DNA of 48,628 bases from an uncultured Acidobacteriota bacterium (GCA_937864465.1 CALMJU010000017.1:1-48628); one strand, 5' to 3'; counted from the first letter of the stretch, positions 15,981-24,355 are shown. The notes: generated by a model from the letters alone, not told the origin. A program made the numbers and translations.

Positions 15981-17069
15981 CTAGGTTTGGGAACCGGCCG
16001 CCCCTTCCTTGACGATCAGGTGCACCGCCTCGGGCGAGACCGACACGCCGACGCGCGTCCCGGCCCGCAGGGGGACCTCGCGTGCCGCGCGCCGGGTGAC
16101 GAGGGCGGTCAGCGGGAAGCCGCAATCGACGTCGGCCTTGAGCGTGGAGCCCTGGTCGAGCACCGAGGTGACGGTCCCCTCGATCGCTCCGGCAGCGGTT
16201 CCCGCGCCCGGCGTCAGGAGGATCTCCTCCGGACGGACGCAGACCAGGACCTGGCTGCCGGGGGGGAGATCGGAGAGGGCCGAGAGAGTCCCGCCGGGGA
16301 TCCGGACCTTCGCGATCCCCCCTCCCGCCGCGACGACCTCGCCGGTCAGGATGTTCGACGTCTGGAGGAACTCGGCGACCGCCGGCCCGCTCGGGCGGTA
16401 GAAGACCTCCTCGGGCGTCCCGACCTGGAGCAGCCTCCCCTCCGAGAGGATCGAGATCCGGTCGGCGACCGCGAACGCCTCGGCCTGCTCGTGGGTGACG
16501 TAGAGGCAGGTGATCCGCCCCTCGCGGACGATCTGGCGCAGCTCCCGGAGGAGCCGCTCGCGGATCCTGGCGTCCAGGGCGGCCAGCGGCTCGTCGAGCA
16601 GGAGGAGCTCGGGGCGGAGCACCAGAGCGCGGGCCAGCGCCGCGCGCTGCGCCTCGCCTCCGGAGAGGGTGGAGGCGCGCTGCCCCGCGAGATGGCCGAT
16701 GCGGAAGAGCCGGAGCATCGCGTCCACCTTGGGCGCGAGCGCCTCCTCGCGCTCGCCGCGCAGGCGCAGGCCGTACGCGACGTTCTCGAAGGTCGTCCCC
16801 GAGAAGAGGAGCGGCGACTGGAAGACCATCGTCATCCTGCGTCGGAACTCGAGCGGCGCGGGCCACGGCACGATCCCGCCGCGCCAGCGCACGCTCCCCC
16901 GCGACGGGCGCTCCAGGCGGTTGACGACCCGGAGGAGCGTGCTCTTCCCGGCGCCGGTCGGGCCGAGGACGACGTGGATCTCCCCCTCCCGCACGTCCAG
17001 CGAGGGGAGATCGAGGAGCGTCCGGCCTTCCTTCCGGACCAGGACGTCGTCGAGGCGGAGAAGACTCAT
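15981..17069 (-). CDS. tupC: Tungstate ABC transporter ATP-binding protein
   Basis: The 362-residue ATPase has Walker A GPTGAGKST (36-44), signature LSGGEAQRAALARAL (135-149), Walker B LLLLDEP (155-161) and switch H193. After the ATPase core (1-240) comes a TOBE-type C-terminal domain (about 280-355), as in ModC, which can bind oxyanions. ATG 17069 overlaps the permease stop by 4 bp. With TupA and TupB it imports tungstate across the inner membrane. The operon also encodes a tungsten-type AOR, which supports tungstate over molybdate. Confidence 0.9.
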   Translation of the reverse strand: MSLLRLDDVLVRKEGRTLLDLPSLDVREGEIHVVLGPTGAGKSTLLRVVNRLERPSRGSVRWRGGIVPWPAPLEFRRRMTMVFQSPLLFSGTTFENVAYGLRLRGEREEALAPKVDAMLRLFRIGHLAGQRASTLSGGEAQRAALARALVLRPELLLLDEPLAALDARIRERLLRELRQIVREGRITCLYVTHEQAEAFAVADRISILSEGRLLQVGTPEEVFYRPSGPAVAEFLQTSNILTGEVVAAGGGIAKVRIPGGTLSALSDLPPGSQVLVCVRPEEILLTPGAGTAAGAIEGTVTSVLDQGSTLKADVDCGFPLTALVTRRAAREVPLRAGTRVGVSVSPEAVHLIVKEGAAGSQT

Positions 17070-17749
17070 CCCTTCGATCTCTGCTGGACCGACGTGAACA
17101 GCCAGTTGAGCGCCAGCGCGAGCGCCAGCAGCAGGACGCCGAGCGCGATCGCCAGGGTGAAGTTCCCCTGCCGCGTCTCGAGGACGATCGCGGTCGTCAT
17201 CACGCGCGTCTGGCCCTTGATGTTCCCGCCCACCATCATGACCGCGCCGACCTCGGAGACGATCGAGCCGAAGCCCGCGGCGAGCGCCGCCACGAGCGAC
17301 AGCCGCGCCTCCTGCACGAGCTTCCACCAGTACTGCCGCCTCGAGGCCCCCAGGGAGAGGATCTGCAGGTGGACCCTGGGATCGAGCGCCTGCACGGCGG
17401 CGAGCGTGATCCCGACGACGAGGGGGGTGGCGATGATCACCTGGGCGACGATCATCGCGGAGGGCGTGTAGAGGAGCTCGAGCCCTCCTAGCGGGCCGGC
17501 CCGGGCGAGGAGCAGGAACACGACGAGGCCGACCACGACCGGCGGGAGGCCCATTCCCGTGTTGACGACCGTGACGAGGAACCGGCGGCCCGGGAAGTCG
17601 TGCAGCCCGAGAAAGATCCCCGCCGGCACCCCGATCGCCATCGCCGCCACGATCGCGGCCCCCGAGACGAGGAGGGAGAGGCCGAGAATCCCCAGCAGCT
17701 CCTGCCGCATGGCGAGGAGCGCGCCCAGCGCCTCGTCGATTCCGGTCAC
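17066..17749 (-). CDS. tupB: Tungstate ABC transporter permease
   Basis: The 227-residue inner-membrane protein has five to six hydrophobic segments. The ABC-permease coupling loop contains LGASRRQYWWKLVQEARLSL, and FGSIVSEVGAVMMVGGNIKG is the TupB-type signature. The GTG start at 17749-17747 overlaps the tupA stop as GTGA. It gives the N-terminal leader (VTGIDEALGALLAMRQELL) expected of TupB, so it is preferred to the ATG 39 bases downstream. It forms the channel of the TupABC importer. Confidence 0.9.
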   Translation of the reverse strand: MTGIDEALGALLAMRQELLGILGLSLLVSGAAIVAAMAIGVPAGIFLGLHDFPGRRFLVTVVNTGMGLPPVVVGLVVFLLLARAGPLGGLELLYTPSAMIVAQVIIATPLVVGITLAAVQALDPRVHLQILSLGASRRQYWWKLVQEARLSLVAALAAGFGSIVSEVGAVMMVGGNIKGQTRVMTTAIVLETRQGNFTLAIALGVLLLALALALNWLFTSVQQRSKG

Positions 17750-18567
17750 TTCCTCGCGTCCGGCACGAAGAGCGGCCGTCCGTACTTCTCGCGGCCGAAC
17801 TCCCCGATCCTCTTCTGGGTCTCCGGCGCGACGAGCCACTCGGCGAAGCGGCGGGCCTCCTCGACGTGCGTCTTCGGATGCTTCTCGGGGCTGACGACGA
17901 TCACACGGTAGGTGTTCAGGAGGTCCTTCGCCCCCTCCGAGACGACCTCGAGATCGAGCGTCCTCCGGAGCGCGAGCCAGGTCCCGCGGTCGATCAGCGT
18001 GTAGGCCCGCTTCTCGGACGCGATCCGCGCCGTCTCGCCCATCCCCTGTCCAGCGCTCAGGTACCAGGGTTTCCCCGAGGGGTCGAGGTCCGCCCTCTTC
18101 CAGACGTCCTGCTCCTTCCTGTGCGTCCCGGACTGGTCCCCGCGCGAGACGAACGCCGCTCCCGCCTCGAAGATCCTCCGGAAGGCCTCCAGCGCGTCCG
18201 AGCCCCGCGCTCCCGCGGGATCGGCTCCGGGCCCCACGAGAACGAAGTCGTTGTACATGACGTCGAGCCTCAGGGCGCCGAACCCCTCGGCCATGAAGGC
18301 GTCCTCGGCCGTCTTCGAGTGCACCAGGAGAGCGTCGGCGTCTCCCCTCCTCCCCATGGCGAGCGCCTCGCCGGAGCCGACCGCGACGGTCTTGACGCGG
18401 ATCCCGGCCTCGGCCTCGAACGCCGGGAGCAGGACGTCGAGGAGCCCGGAGTCCTGGGTGCTCGTCGTCGTCGCGAGGATCAGGGTCTCGCCGGCGGCCG
18501 CGCCGGAGGGGGCGGCCGGCAGGCCGAGCACGAGGAGCGCAAACGCGAGGCGAGACGCGAAGCCCAT
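17746..18567 (-). CDS. tupA: Tungstate-binding periplasmic protein
   Basis: The 273-residue protein has a signal peptide (1-25) followed by TTTSTQDSGLLD (33-44), the oxyanion-binding signature of TupA/WtpA-like proteins. The rest has SRGDQSGTHRKEQDVWK and AGQGMGETARIASEKRAYTL, also typical. TupA binds tungstate far more tightly than molybdate in characterised examples. The gene starts one base after the MoaD-like stop (18569-18571) and overlaps tupB, so the transporter is co-transcribed with the AOR genes. The alternative reading, a molybdate or phosphate-type binding protein, is less likely because of the TTTS motif. Confidence 0.92.
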   Translation of the reverse strand: MGFASRLAFALLVLGLPAAPSGAAAGETLILATTTSTQDSGLLDVLLPAFEAEAGIRVKTVAVGSGEALAMGRRGDADALLVHSKTAEDAFMAEGFGALRLDVMYNDFVLVGPGADPAGARGSDALEAFRRIFEAGAAFVSRGDQSGTHRKEQDVWKRADLDPSGKPWYLSAGQGMGETARIASEKRAYTLIDRGTWLALRRTLDLEVVSEGAKDLLNTYRVIVVSPEKHPKTHVEEARRFAEWLVAPETQKRIGEFGREKYGRPLFVPDARK

Positions 18568-18568
18568 C

Positions 18569-18769
18569 CTATCCTCCCCCGATCAGGTGGACGATCTCGA
18601 CGACGTCGCCGTCGCGGAGGACCGTGGACGCGAACCGGTCCTTCCGGACGAGCTGCCGGTTGACGAAGACGACCTTGAGCGGGAACGTGAACGTCTTCTC
18701 CCGGATGAGCCCCTCGACCGTCAGGCCCTCGGAGCAGGCGTACGGCTCCCCGTTCACGGTCAGGCGCAT
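18569..18769 (-). CDS. MoaD/ThiS-like sulfur-carrier protein
   Basis: The 66-residue ubiquitin-like protein starts MRLTVNGEPYACSEGLTVEG and ends HLIGGG. The terminal Gly-Gly is where adenylation and thiocarboxylation take place in this family. The ATG lies 2 nt after the AOR-C stop, with GGAGTGAC upstream. Placed between the AOR catalytic gene and tupABC, with a MoeB-like enzyme at the operon end, it probably supplies sulfur for the metal-binding dithiolene of the tungsten cofactor. It is shorter than classic MoaD (about 80) and nearer ThiS in length. Confidence 0.87.
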   Translation of the reverse strand: MRLTVNGEPYACSEGLTVEGLIREKTFTFPLKVVFVNRQLVRKDRFASTVLRDGDVVEIVHLIGGG

Positions 18770-18771
18770 CG

Positions 18772-20757
18772 TCACTCCGCGACCCCGTTCGCCCTCAGGA
18801 GATCCACGAGCCCCTCGACCCGGTCGATCCCGAGGGACCGCACCTTGGCGAGCGTCGGGATCCCGTCGGAGGTCCAGCCGCGCCGCTTGTAGACGGCGTC
18901 GAGCAGCTTCTCGTACCGGTCCTCGCGGTACCGGCGCAGCGCGGCACGTTTCTCGTCGAGCGTCATCGTCGCGGGGTCCGCGCCGACCTCCTCCCGGAGC
19001 TGCTTGTCGTACCGCTCCTCGCGGGACAGGTACTCCTCGGCGGTGACCGGTCCCTGCGACCGGTACGGGATCGCGTCGTGCCGCCTCCGCCCGAAGCCCA
19101 TCTTCAGGTTGAAGACCCGCTGGAAGTTGTAGACGCGCTCGCTCTGGGCGATGAGGTCTTCGGGCGCGACCTCCTTCCCCGTCATGCCGGCGAAGAACTC
19201 GCAGTATCCCCGCACGTGCCTCGGCACCTTCGCGGGCGCGCCGGACTCCGCGTTGTCCTCCGGCTCGACGTCGTTCCAGAGGAGCTTGCAGAGGCCGTTG
19301 AGGCCGAACCAGGTCCGCCACATCGGGAAGTAGTGCAGCGCCTCGGCCTTGTCCTCGAAGGTCGGGATCTGCTTGTTCACCATGTCCATGAAGATCAGCC
19401 AGGCCTCGTCGTGCTGCGGCCCCTTGAGGGCGATGCCGTAGCCCCCCTGCTGGGCGAGCGACTCCTTGGTGACGTACTCGGAGTACTCGAGCCCCTTGGC
19501 CTCCATCCCGATGTCCTGGAGGAACGCCGGGTCCGCGCCGAACCGCTCGGCGAAGATCCGCTTCATCCGGCGGATCCCCTGCCCCGCGATCTTCCCGAAC
19601 CCCTCGCCGCGCGCCATCTGGTGGAGAACCTCGAGGGTCCCGTCGATGCTCCCGAACCGGAGGTCGATGCCGCCGGTCCGCTCCAGGTTCAGGGCCCCCG
19701 CCTCGAAGCACTCCATGACGAACGCCATGAGCGTGCCGAACGAGATCGTGTCGAGGCCGTAGTGGTCGCAGTAGTAGTTGATCTCGACGATCGCCCAGGG
19801 CTCGAAGATCCCGAGGTTGCTCCCGCACCCCGACGCGGTCTCGTACTCGGGGCCGTCCACCAGGACCCTCTTCCCCTTGTCCGGTCCGGTCCGCAGCAGG
19901 TGCCCCTCGACCGCCTTGGCGCACGCCATGTCGCAGCCGAGCGCGCAGCCGTCGTCGATCCCCTGGGAGAAGATCGGCTTGAACTTGTCCGAGGCGATCC
20001 TGTGGGCCTCCGCGTGGGCGCCGAACCGGTAGTTGTGCACCGGCAGCAGGTCGTAGTCGTTCATGATCTCCACGAGGTGCGCCGTCCCGACCTCGCGCAT
20101 GCGGCACTGGCTGCCGTCGAGGAGGAGGACCTCTCGGGTCAGCTCGGCCCCCGCCCGACGGATCCGGTCCGCGTTCGCGGGCCGGTTCGGATCCTCGGCG
20201 AACCGGATCGCGCCGGTCGGGCAGACGTTCGCGCAGGCCATGCACCCGACGCACTCGGGCGGCTGCTTGCCGTACGGCATCGAGACCCTGCGGCTCTCTC
20301 CCCGCCCCTCGAACGCCAGAACCCGGTGCCAGACCCCCTCGTGGCAGAGACGCACGCAGAGGCCGCAGAGGATGCAGGCGCTCTCGCTCTCGTTGCGCTT
20401 CGGGTGCGAGAACCTCGGCTCCGTCAGGCCGACGTCGCGGGCGGCCTCCCGGATCACCTTCACGTTCGGCCAGCGCGCGAGCATCATCTCGAGGACGACC
20501 CGTCGCACGCCGAGGGCGCGGTCGCTCCTCGTGAGCACGGCGAGCGGCTTGCTCAGCGGGTAGTTGCAGGCCGTGACGATCCGCTTCTTCCGGCCGTCGT
20601 CCACCTCGACGCTGCAGACGCGGCACGCCCCGTACGGCTCGACCATCGGGCTGTCGCAGAACGCCGGGATCGGGATCCCGAGCGCCCTGGCGGCGGCGAG
20701 GATCGTGGTGCCCGGAGCCACCTCGGTCTTGCGGCCGTCGATCGTGACCTCGATCAT
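18772..20757 (-). CDS. Fusion of HydA/NuoG-like ferredoxin module with AOR C-terminal domains
   Basis: 661 residues. Residues 1-85 form a [2Fe-2S] domain with C34, C45, C48 and C64. The next segment aligns with the NuoG His-Cys3 cluster region but lacks its ligands. Two [4Fe-4S] sites follow at C128/131/134/138 and C169/172/175/179. From about 215 to 650 the protein is AOR domains 2-3: CALGCDMAC (271-279), PEYETASGCGSN (303-314), YCDHYGLDTISFGT (329-342), LCK with C490, and RGWTSDGIPT near the end. AOR domain 1 is absent and is encoded separately at 23185-23967. I infer the catalytic and ferredoxin-side subunit of a tungsten oxidoreductase working with the NuoF/NuoE-like proteins. Substrate is unknown: an aldehyde/acid pair is likely, an aromatic acyl-CoA (BamB-like) possible. 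Confidence 0.9.
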   Translation of the reverse strand: MIEVTIDGRKTEVAPGTTILAAARALGIPIPAFCDSPMVEPYGACRVCSVEVDDGRKKRIVTACNYPLSKPLAVLTRSDRALGVRRVVLEMMLARWPNVKVIREAARDVGLTEPRFSHPKRNESESACILCGLCVRLCHEGVWHRVLAFEGRGESRRVSMPYGKQPPECVGCMACANVCPTGAIRFAEDPNRPANADRIRRAGAELTREVLLLDGSQCRMREVGTAHLVEIMNDYDLLPVHNYRFGAHAEAHRIASDKFKPIFSQGIDDGCALGCDMACAKAVEGHLLRTGPDKGKRVLVDGPEYETASGCGSNLGIFEPWAIVEINYYCDHYGLDTISFGTLMAFVMECFEAGALNLERTGGIDLRFGSIDGTLEVLHQMARGEGFGKIAGQGIRRMKRIFAERFGADPAFLQDIGMEAKGLEYSEYVTKESLAQQGGYGIALKGPQHDEAWLIFMDMVNKQIPTFEDKAEALHYFPMWRTWFGLNGLCKLLWNDVEPEDNAESGAPAKVPRHVRGYCEFFAGMTGKEVAPEDLIAQSERVYNFQRVFNLKMGFGRRRHDAIPYRSQGPVTAEEYLSREERYDKQLREEVGADPATMTLDEKRAALRRYREDRYEKLLDAVYKRRGWTSDGIPTLAKVRSLGIDRVEGLVDLLRANGVAE

Positions 20758-20776
20758 GTCGGACCCCTCTCCTCGC

Positions 20777-22660
20777 TCACTCGACCTTGACGGCGTCGAA
20801 CTTGCAGACGTCCATGCAGGTGCCGCACTTGATGCACCTGGCCTCGTCGATCCGGTGGAGCTTCTTCGTCTCCCCCGCGATCGCGTCGGTCGGGCAGACC
20901 TTCACGCAGGCGCCGCAGCCGGTGCACTCGATCGTGATCCGGTACCGCACCAGCTCCTTGCAGACGCCCCCGGGACACCGCCTGTCGCGGATGTGGGCCT
21001 CGTACTCGTCGCGGAAATGCCGCAGCGTGGACAGGACGGGGTTGGCGGCGGTCTGCCCCAGGCCGCACAGCGACCCGCCGGCCAGCGCGGCGCCGAGGTC
21101 CTCGAGGAGCGGGAGATCCTCCTCCCGGCCCTCCCCGCGCGTGATGCGGTTCAGGATCTCCCGGAGGCCGACGAGCCCCTCGCGGCACGGCGTGCACTTC
21201 CCGCACGACTCGTCGCAGAGGAAGTCGACGAAGTAGCGGGCGACGTCCACCATGCAGGTCCGGTCGTCCATGACGATCATGCCGCCGGACCCCATCATCG
21301 AGCCGGCCTCGACCAGCGTGTCGAAGTCCACGGGGAGATCGAGCATCGACTCGGGGATGCACCCGCCCGACGGCCCGCCCGTCTGCACCGCCTTGAACCT
21401 GCGGCCGCCCGGGATGCCGCCTCCGATGTCGAAGACGATCTCGCGCAGCGTGATCCCCATCGGGACCTCGACGAGCCCCGAGTTCTTCACGGTCCCGACC
21501 AGGGAGAACACCTTGGTCCCGGAGCTCCCCCCCCAGGGCGACTTCGACACGTCGCCGGTCCCGATCGAGGAGAACCACTCCGGCCCCCGGAGGAGGATCT
21601 GCGGGACGTTGGCCCAGGTCTCGACGTTGTTCAGCACGGTCGGCATGTCGCGGTAGCCGTGCTCCACCGTGTGGACGTACTTGGCCCGCGGCTCCCCGGC
21701 GCGCCCCTCCATCGAGGCCATCAGCGCCGTGGACTCCCCGCAGACGAACGCCCCCGCCCCCTGGTGGATCGTGATGTCGAACTCCATGTCCGTGCCGAGG
21801 ATCCCCTTGCCGAGGAGCCCCCACTCGCGGGCCTGCTGGATCGCCTTCCGGAGCCGCGCGAGCGCGAGGGGGTACTCGAGGCGGATGTACACGAACCCCT
21901 CGACGGCGCCGAGCGCCCGGGCGCCGATCAGCATCCCCTCGATCACGGCGTGCGGATCGGCCTCGACGATGCTGCGGTCCATGAACGCGCCGGGGTCCCC
22001 CTCGTCGCCGTTGCAGACGACGTACGGCCGCACGCCGCGGGCGCGGGCCGCCTCGAGGCAGGTCTTCCACTTGACTCCGGTCGGGAAGCCGCCGCCGCCC
22101 CGCCCCCGGAGCCCCGACCGGACGATCCGGGCGACGAGCTCGTCCCCCGGGACCCCCTCCGCGAGGACCTTCCGGATCGCCTGGTAGGCCCCCGCGCGCA
22201 GCGCGTCCGCGATGCTCTCGGGGTCGATGCGGCCGCGGTTCCTGAGGGCGATCGCGTGCTGCTTCGCGAAGAACTCGATGTCCTTCTCGAGCGGGACCGG
22301 CTTCTTCTCGCCGTCCTTCCTGTAGAGGAACTTCTCGAGCGGCTTCCCCCGGACGAAGTGCGACTCGACGAGATCCGGCACCGCTTCGACCTTGAGGCGC
22401 TCGTAGAACACCCCCTCGGGCTGCACCACGCAGATCGGACCGTGGGCGCAGAACCCGTTGCAGCCGGTGGCGACGACCTTGATCTCGCGGTCGAGCCCGC
22501 GGCGCTCGATCTCCCGCCGGAGCGCGTCGCGGATCGGGAGCGACTTCGCCGAGACGCACCCCGTCCCGGCGCAGACCATCAGCATCGCCTTGAATCCGGC
22601 GATCTCGGCCCGGGCCTCCTGCGCGAGGGCGTCCAGATTCTCGATCGTCGCCTTAGGCAT
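20777..22660 (-). CDS. HydB/NuoF-like flavoprotein subunit (electron-bifurcating type)
   Basis: 627 residues. A thioredoxin-like [2Fe-2S] domain (C30, C35, C67, C71) precedes the NuoF core. The FMN site is RGRGGGGFPTGVKW (185-198), the NADH region GDEGDPGAFMDR (218-229), and GAGAFVCGESTAL follows (301-313). The N3-type [4Fe-4S] site uses C486, C489, C492 and C532. Two C-terminal ferredoxin clusters follow: C579/582/585/589 and C609/612/615/619. This full domain set is that of HydB and related BfuB subunits rather than Complex I NuoF. It should exchange electrons between NAD(H), the AOR fusion and probably ferredoxin. Its ATG overlaps the NuoE-like gene by 8 bp. Confidence 0.93.
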   Translation of the reverse strand: MPKATIENLDALAQEARAEIAGFKAMLMVCAGTGCVSAKSLPIRDALRREIERRGLDREIKVVATGCNGFCAHGPICVVQPEGVFYERLKVEAVPDLVESHFVRGKPLEKFLYRKDGEKKPVPLEKDIEFFAKQHAIALRNRGRIDPESIADALRAGAYQAIRKVLAEGVPGDELVARIVRSGLRGRGGGGFPTGVKWKTCLEAARARGVRPYVVCNGDEGDPGAFMDRSIVEADPHAVIEGMLIGARALGAVEGFVYIRLEYPLALARLRKAIQQAREWGLLGKGILGTDMEFDITIHQGAGAFVCGESTALMASMEGRAGEPRAKYVHTVEHGYRDMPTVLNNVETWANVPQILLRGPEWFSSIGTGDVSKSPWGGSSGTKVFSLVGTVKNSGLVEVPMGITLREIVFDIGGGIPGGRRFKAVQTGGPSGGCIPESMLDLPVDFDTLVEAGSMMGSGGMIVMDDRTCMVDVARYFVDFLCDESCGKCTPCREGLVGLREILNRITRGEGREEDLPLLEDLGAALAGGSLCGLGQTAANPVLSTLRHFRDEYEAHIRDRRCPGGVCKELVRYRITIECTGCGACVKVCPTDAIAGETKKLHRIDEARCIKCGTCMDVCKFDAVKVE

Positions 22661-23165
22661 CGCGGCTCTCCTTGGCCCGGGGCTGCGCCCCCGGCTTCCG
22701 CGGCTTCCGGAGGAGCCGGGCGACCTTGGAAGAATCCACTCCGCCGACCAGCTCGTCCCCGATGGTCACGACCGGGGCCAGGCCGCAGCAGCCGAGGCAC
22801 CGGACTCCGTCGAGGCTGAACTCGAGGTCGGCCGTGCTCTCCCCGGGCCGCACGCGGAGCTCGCGGCTGAACGCGTCCAGCACCCTCGCGGAGCCCTGGA
22901 CGTGGCAGGCCGTGCCGGTGCAGACCTGGATCGGGACCCTTCCTCGCGGCTTCAGCGAGAACGCCTTGAAGAACGTCGCGATGTGGTAGAGGCGTCCCAT
23001 GTCGGCGCGCGTCCGCTCGGACACGCGCTCGAGCGCCGCCTGGGGGAGATGCCGGAAGCGCGCCTGGATCTCCTGGAGGATCTCCACGGCGAACTCGGCG
23101 TCGCCGCCCCACCTGTCGATGATGTCGTCGACCTGCGTACGGTCGTGGTCCGCCAAGGGGCTCAT
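22653..23165 (-). CDS. NuoE/HydC-like [2Fe-2S] subunit
   Basis: The 170-residue protein has an N-terminal helical bundle (1-75, PQAALERVSERTRADMGRLY) and a thioredoxin-like [2Fe-2S] domain. The ligands are C82, C87, C123 and C127 (CTGTAC and CLGCCGLAP). It pairs with the NuoF-like subunit in Complex I, HydABC and Bfu-type enzymes. Length is normal. The basic tail (RKPRKPGAQPRAKESRDA) is a minor addition. The gene follows AOR-N by 19 bp and overlaps the flavoprotein gene. Confidence 0.92.
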   Translation of the reverse strand: MSPLADHDRTQVDDIIDRWGGDAEFAVEILQEIQARFRHLPQAALERVSERTRADMGRLYHIATFFKAFSLKPRGRVPIQVCTGTACHVQGSARVLDAFSRELRVRPGESTADLEFSLDGVRCLGCCGLAPVVTIGDELVGGVDSSKVARLLRKPRKPGAQPRAKESRDA

Positions 23166-23184
23166 CGGAAGGTTTCTCCTCTTC

Positions 23185-23967
23185 TCAGGGCGCCTCGACC
23201 GTCAGCGTCCACTGCGGCCGGTTGCGGCTCGACTTCGCGACGATTGCCTTGATCTTCTTGTCCATCAGGACGGTGCCCAGGCCCCCGCGGCCCGCCTGCT
23301 TGAGGCGGGGCTCGCGCCGCTTCCAGTCGTAGAACGAGACGTTCAGGCAGCCGATGAGCGTGTGGACGGCCCCCTCGCCCGCGGAGACGACCGAGATGCT
23401 CTGCAGCTCGTCGGGGGTCCGGGCGTACATGTGGTGGAGCTGGCTCGCCACGTCGTAGCTGTTGAGCGCCTCGTACGGGGCGGTCTCGATCGTGACGCGG
23501 TGCTCGTCGCCGTCGATGACGACGAGGACGAACTCGGACGCCTTGCCGCGGACCTCGAGCGCGTCGAAGCCCGCGAACTTCAGGAGCGGCCCGAAGTGCC
23601 CCCCGACGTTCGAGTCCATGACGGATCCGGTCGTCGGCGAGATCCCGGTCACCAGGCACTTGCCCGACCCTGAGAAGTACGCGGTCCCGCCGAGCGGGCC
23701 GGCGGAGAAGTACAGCCCGTTCCGCGGGTCGTCCCACGCGATCGGCCCCGGGATCGAGTGCCACATGAGATAGAGGTCGAACCCCTTCCCCCCGGTGAAG
23801 CACTCCTTCATGTAGTCCGTGACCGGCCGCGTCTCGATCCGGTTCGCGGAGACGTCCACGTGCAGCGTCCTGCCGGCGTACCCGCGCTCCACGCGTCCCG
23901 GCGGGTAGTCGAAGGCGGCCAGCACGCGGTGGGCCGCCCGCATCTCGGTCAGTGCCGTCGTCTCCAT
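23185..23967 (-). CDS. Stand-alone AOR N-terminal domain (tungstopterin-binding)
   Basis: The 260-residue protein covers exactly AOR domain 1. Features are RTLHVDVSANRIETRPV, FTGGKGFDLYL (57-67), SAGPLGGTAYFSGSGK, SPTTGSVMDSNVGGHFGPLL, FAGFDALEVRGKA and the closing RGGLGTVLMDKKIKAIVAKS. In AOR enzymes this region holds much of the bis-molybdopterin tungsten site. It ends where the C-terminal part begins in normal AORs, and that part is in the fusion protein encoded 2.4 kb downstream. A functional enzyme must therefore join two chains. ATG 23967 has GGAGGGAG upstream. The gap to the NuoE-like gene is 19 bp. Confidence 0.92.
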   Translation of the reverse strand: METTALTEMRAAHRVLAAFDYPPGRVERGYAGRTLHVDVSANRIETRPVTDYMKECFTGGKGFDLYLMWHSIPGPIAWDDPRNGLYFSAGPLGGTAYFSGSGKCLVTGISPTTGSVMDSNVGGHFGPLLKFAGFDALEVRGKASEFVLVVIDGDEHRVTIETAPYEALNSYDVASQLHHMYARTPDELQSISVVSAGEGAVHTLIGCLNVSFYDWKRREPRLKQAGRGGLGTVLMDKKIKAIVAKSSRNRPQWTLTVEAP

Positions 23968-24227
23968 GCCATCTCCCTCCGCCCGCTCCCTAGGGGCGGC
24001 GCGATCCGATCCCCGGCGCTCGACTCCGCGGCCGGCCGGCTCCCGGCGCCGGGCTCGATCCGCAGGAAGCAGCGCCCGAGGCCGCCGAACGCGAACCCCA
24101 GGCGCCCCGACGGCGGGATCGAGGCGAGGACCTCTCGATGCAGGTAGATCGCCACACCCTCCGCGTCGAGGACCTCGTGCTCCTCGACCGCCTCCGGGAC
24201 CTCGAGCGACCCGACCGGGCCGCGCAC
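23949..24227 (-). CDS. Small protein leading the AOR operon
   Basis: A 92-residue frame from GTG 24227 has strongly GC-biased third positions throughout, as in real genes here. It contains GVAIYLHREVLASIPP and LGFAFGGLGRCFLRIEP, a compact alpha/beta pattern. It overlaps the AOR-N start by 19 bp, so it would be translated first. The core loosely recalls small HesB-like proteins found beside AOR genes, but only one cysteine is present and I do not claim membership. An in-frame stop lies just upstream of the GTG, and no clear ribosome site is visible. Confidence 0.5.
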   Translation of the reverse strand: MRGPVGSLEVPEAVEEHEVLDAEGVAIYLHREVLASIPPSGRLGFAFGGLGRCFLRIEPGAGSRPAAESSAGDRIAPPLGSGRREMAWRRRH

Positions 24228-24355
24228 GGCGCGTCATCAGCCATGCAGGACCGCCTGGATCGAGACGCGAAGGGCCCCTCCTCGGGCGGATACGTACTCG
24301 CGTACCGCGCCGGACTCGAAGCGGGCGATGCGCATGCTGCGGTCCCCGGTCGTGT

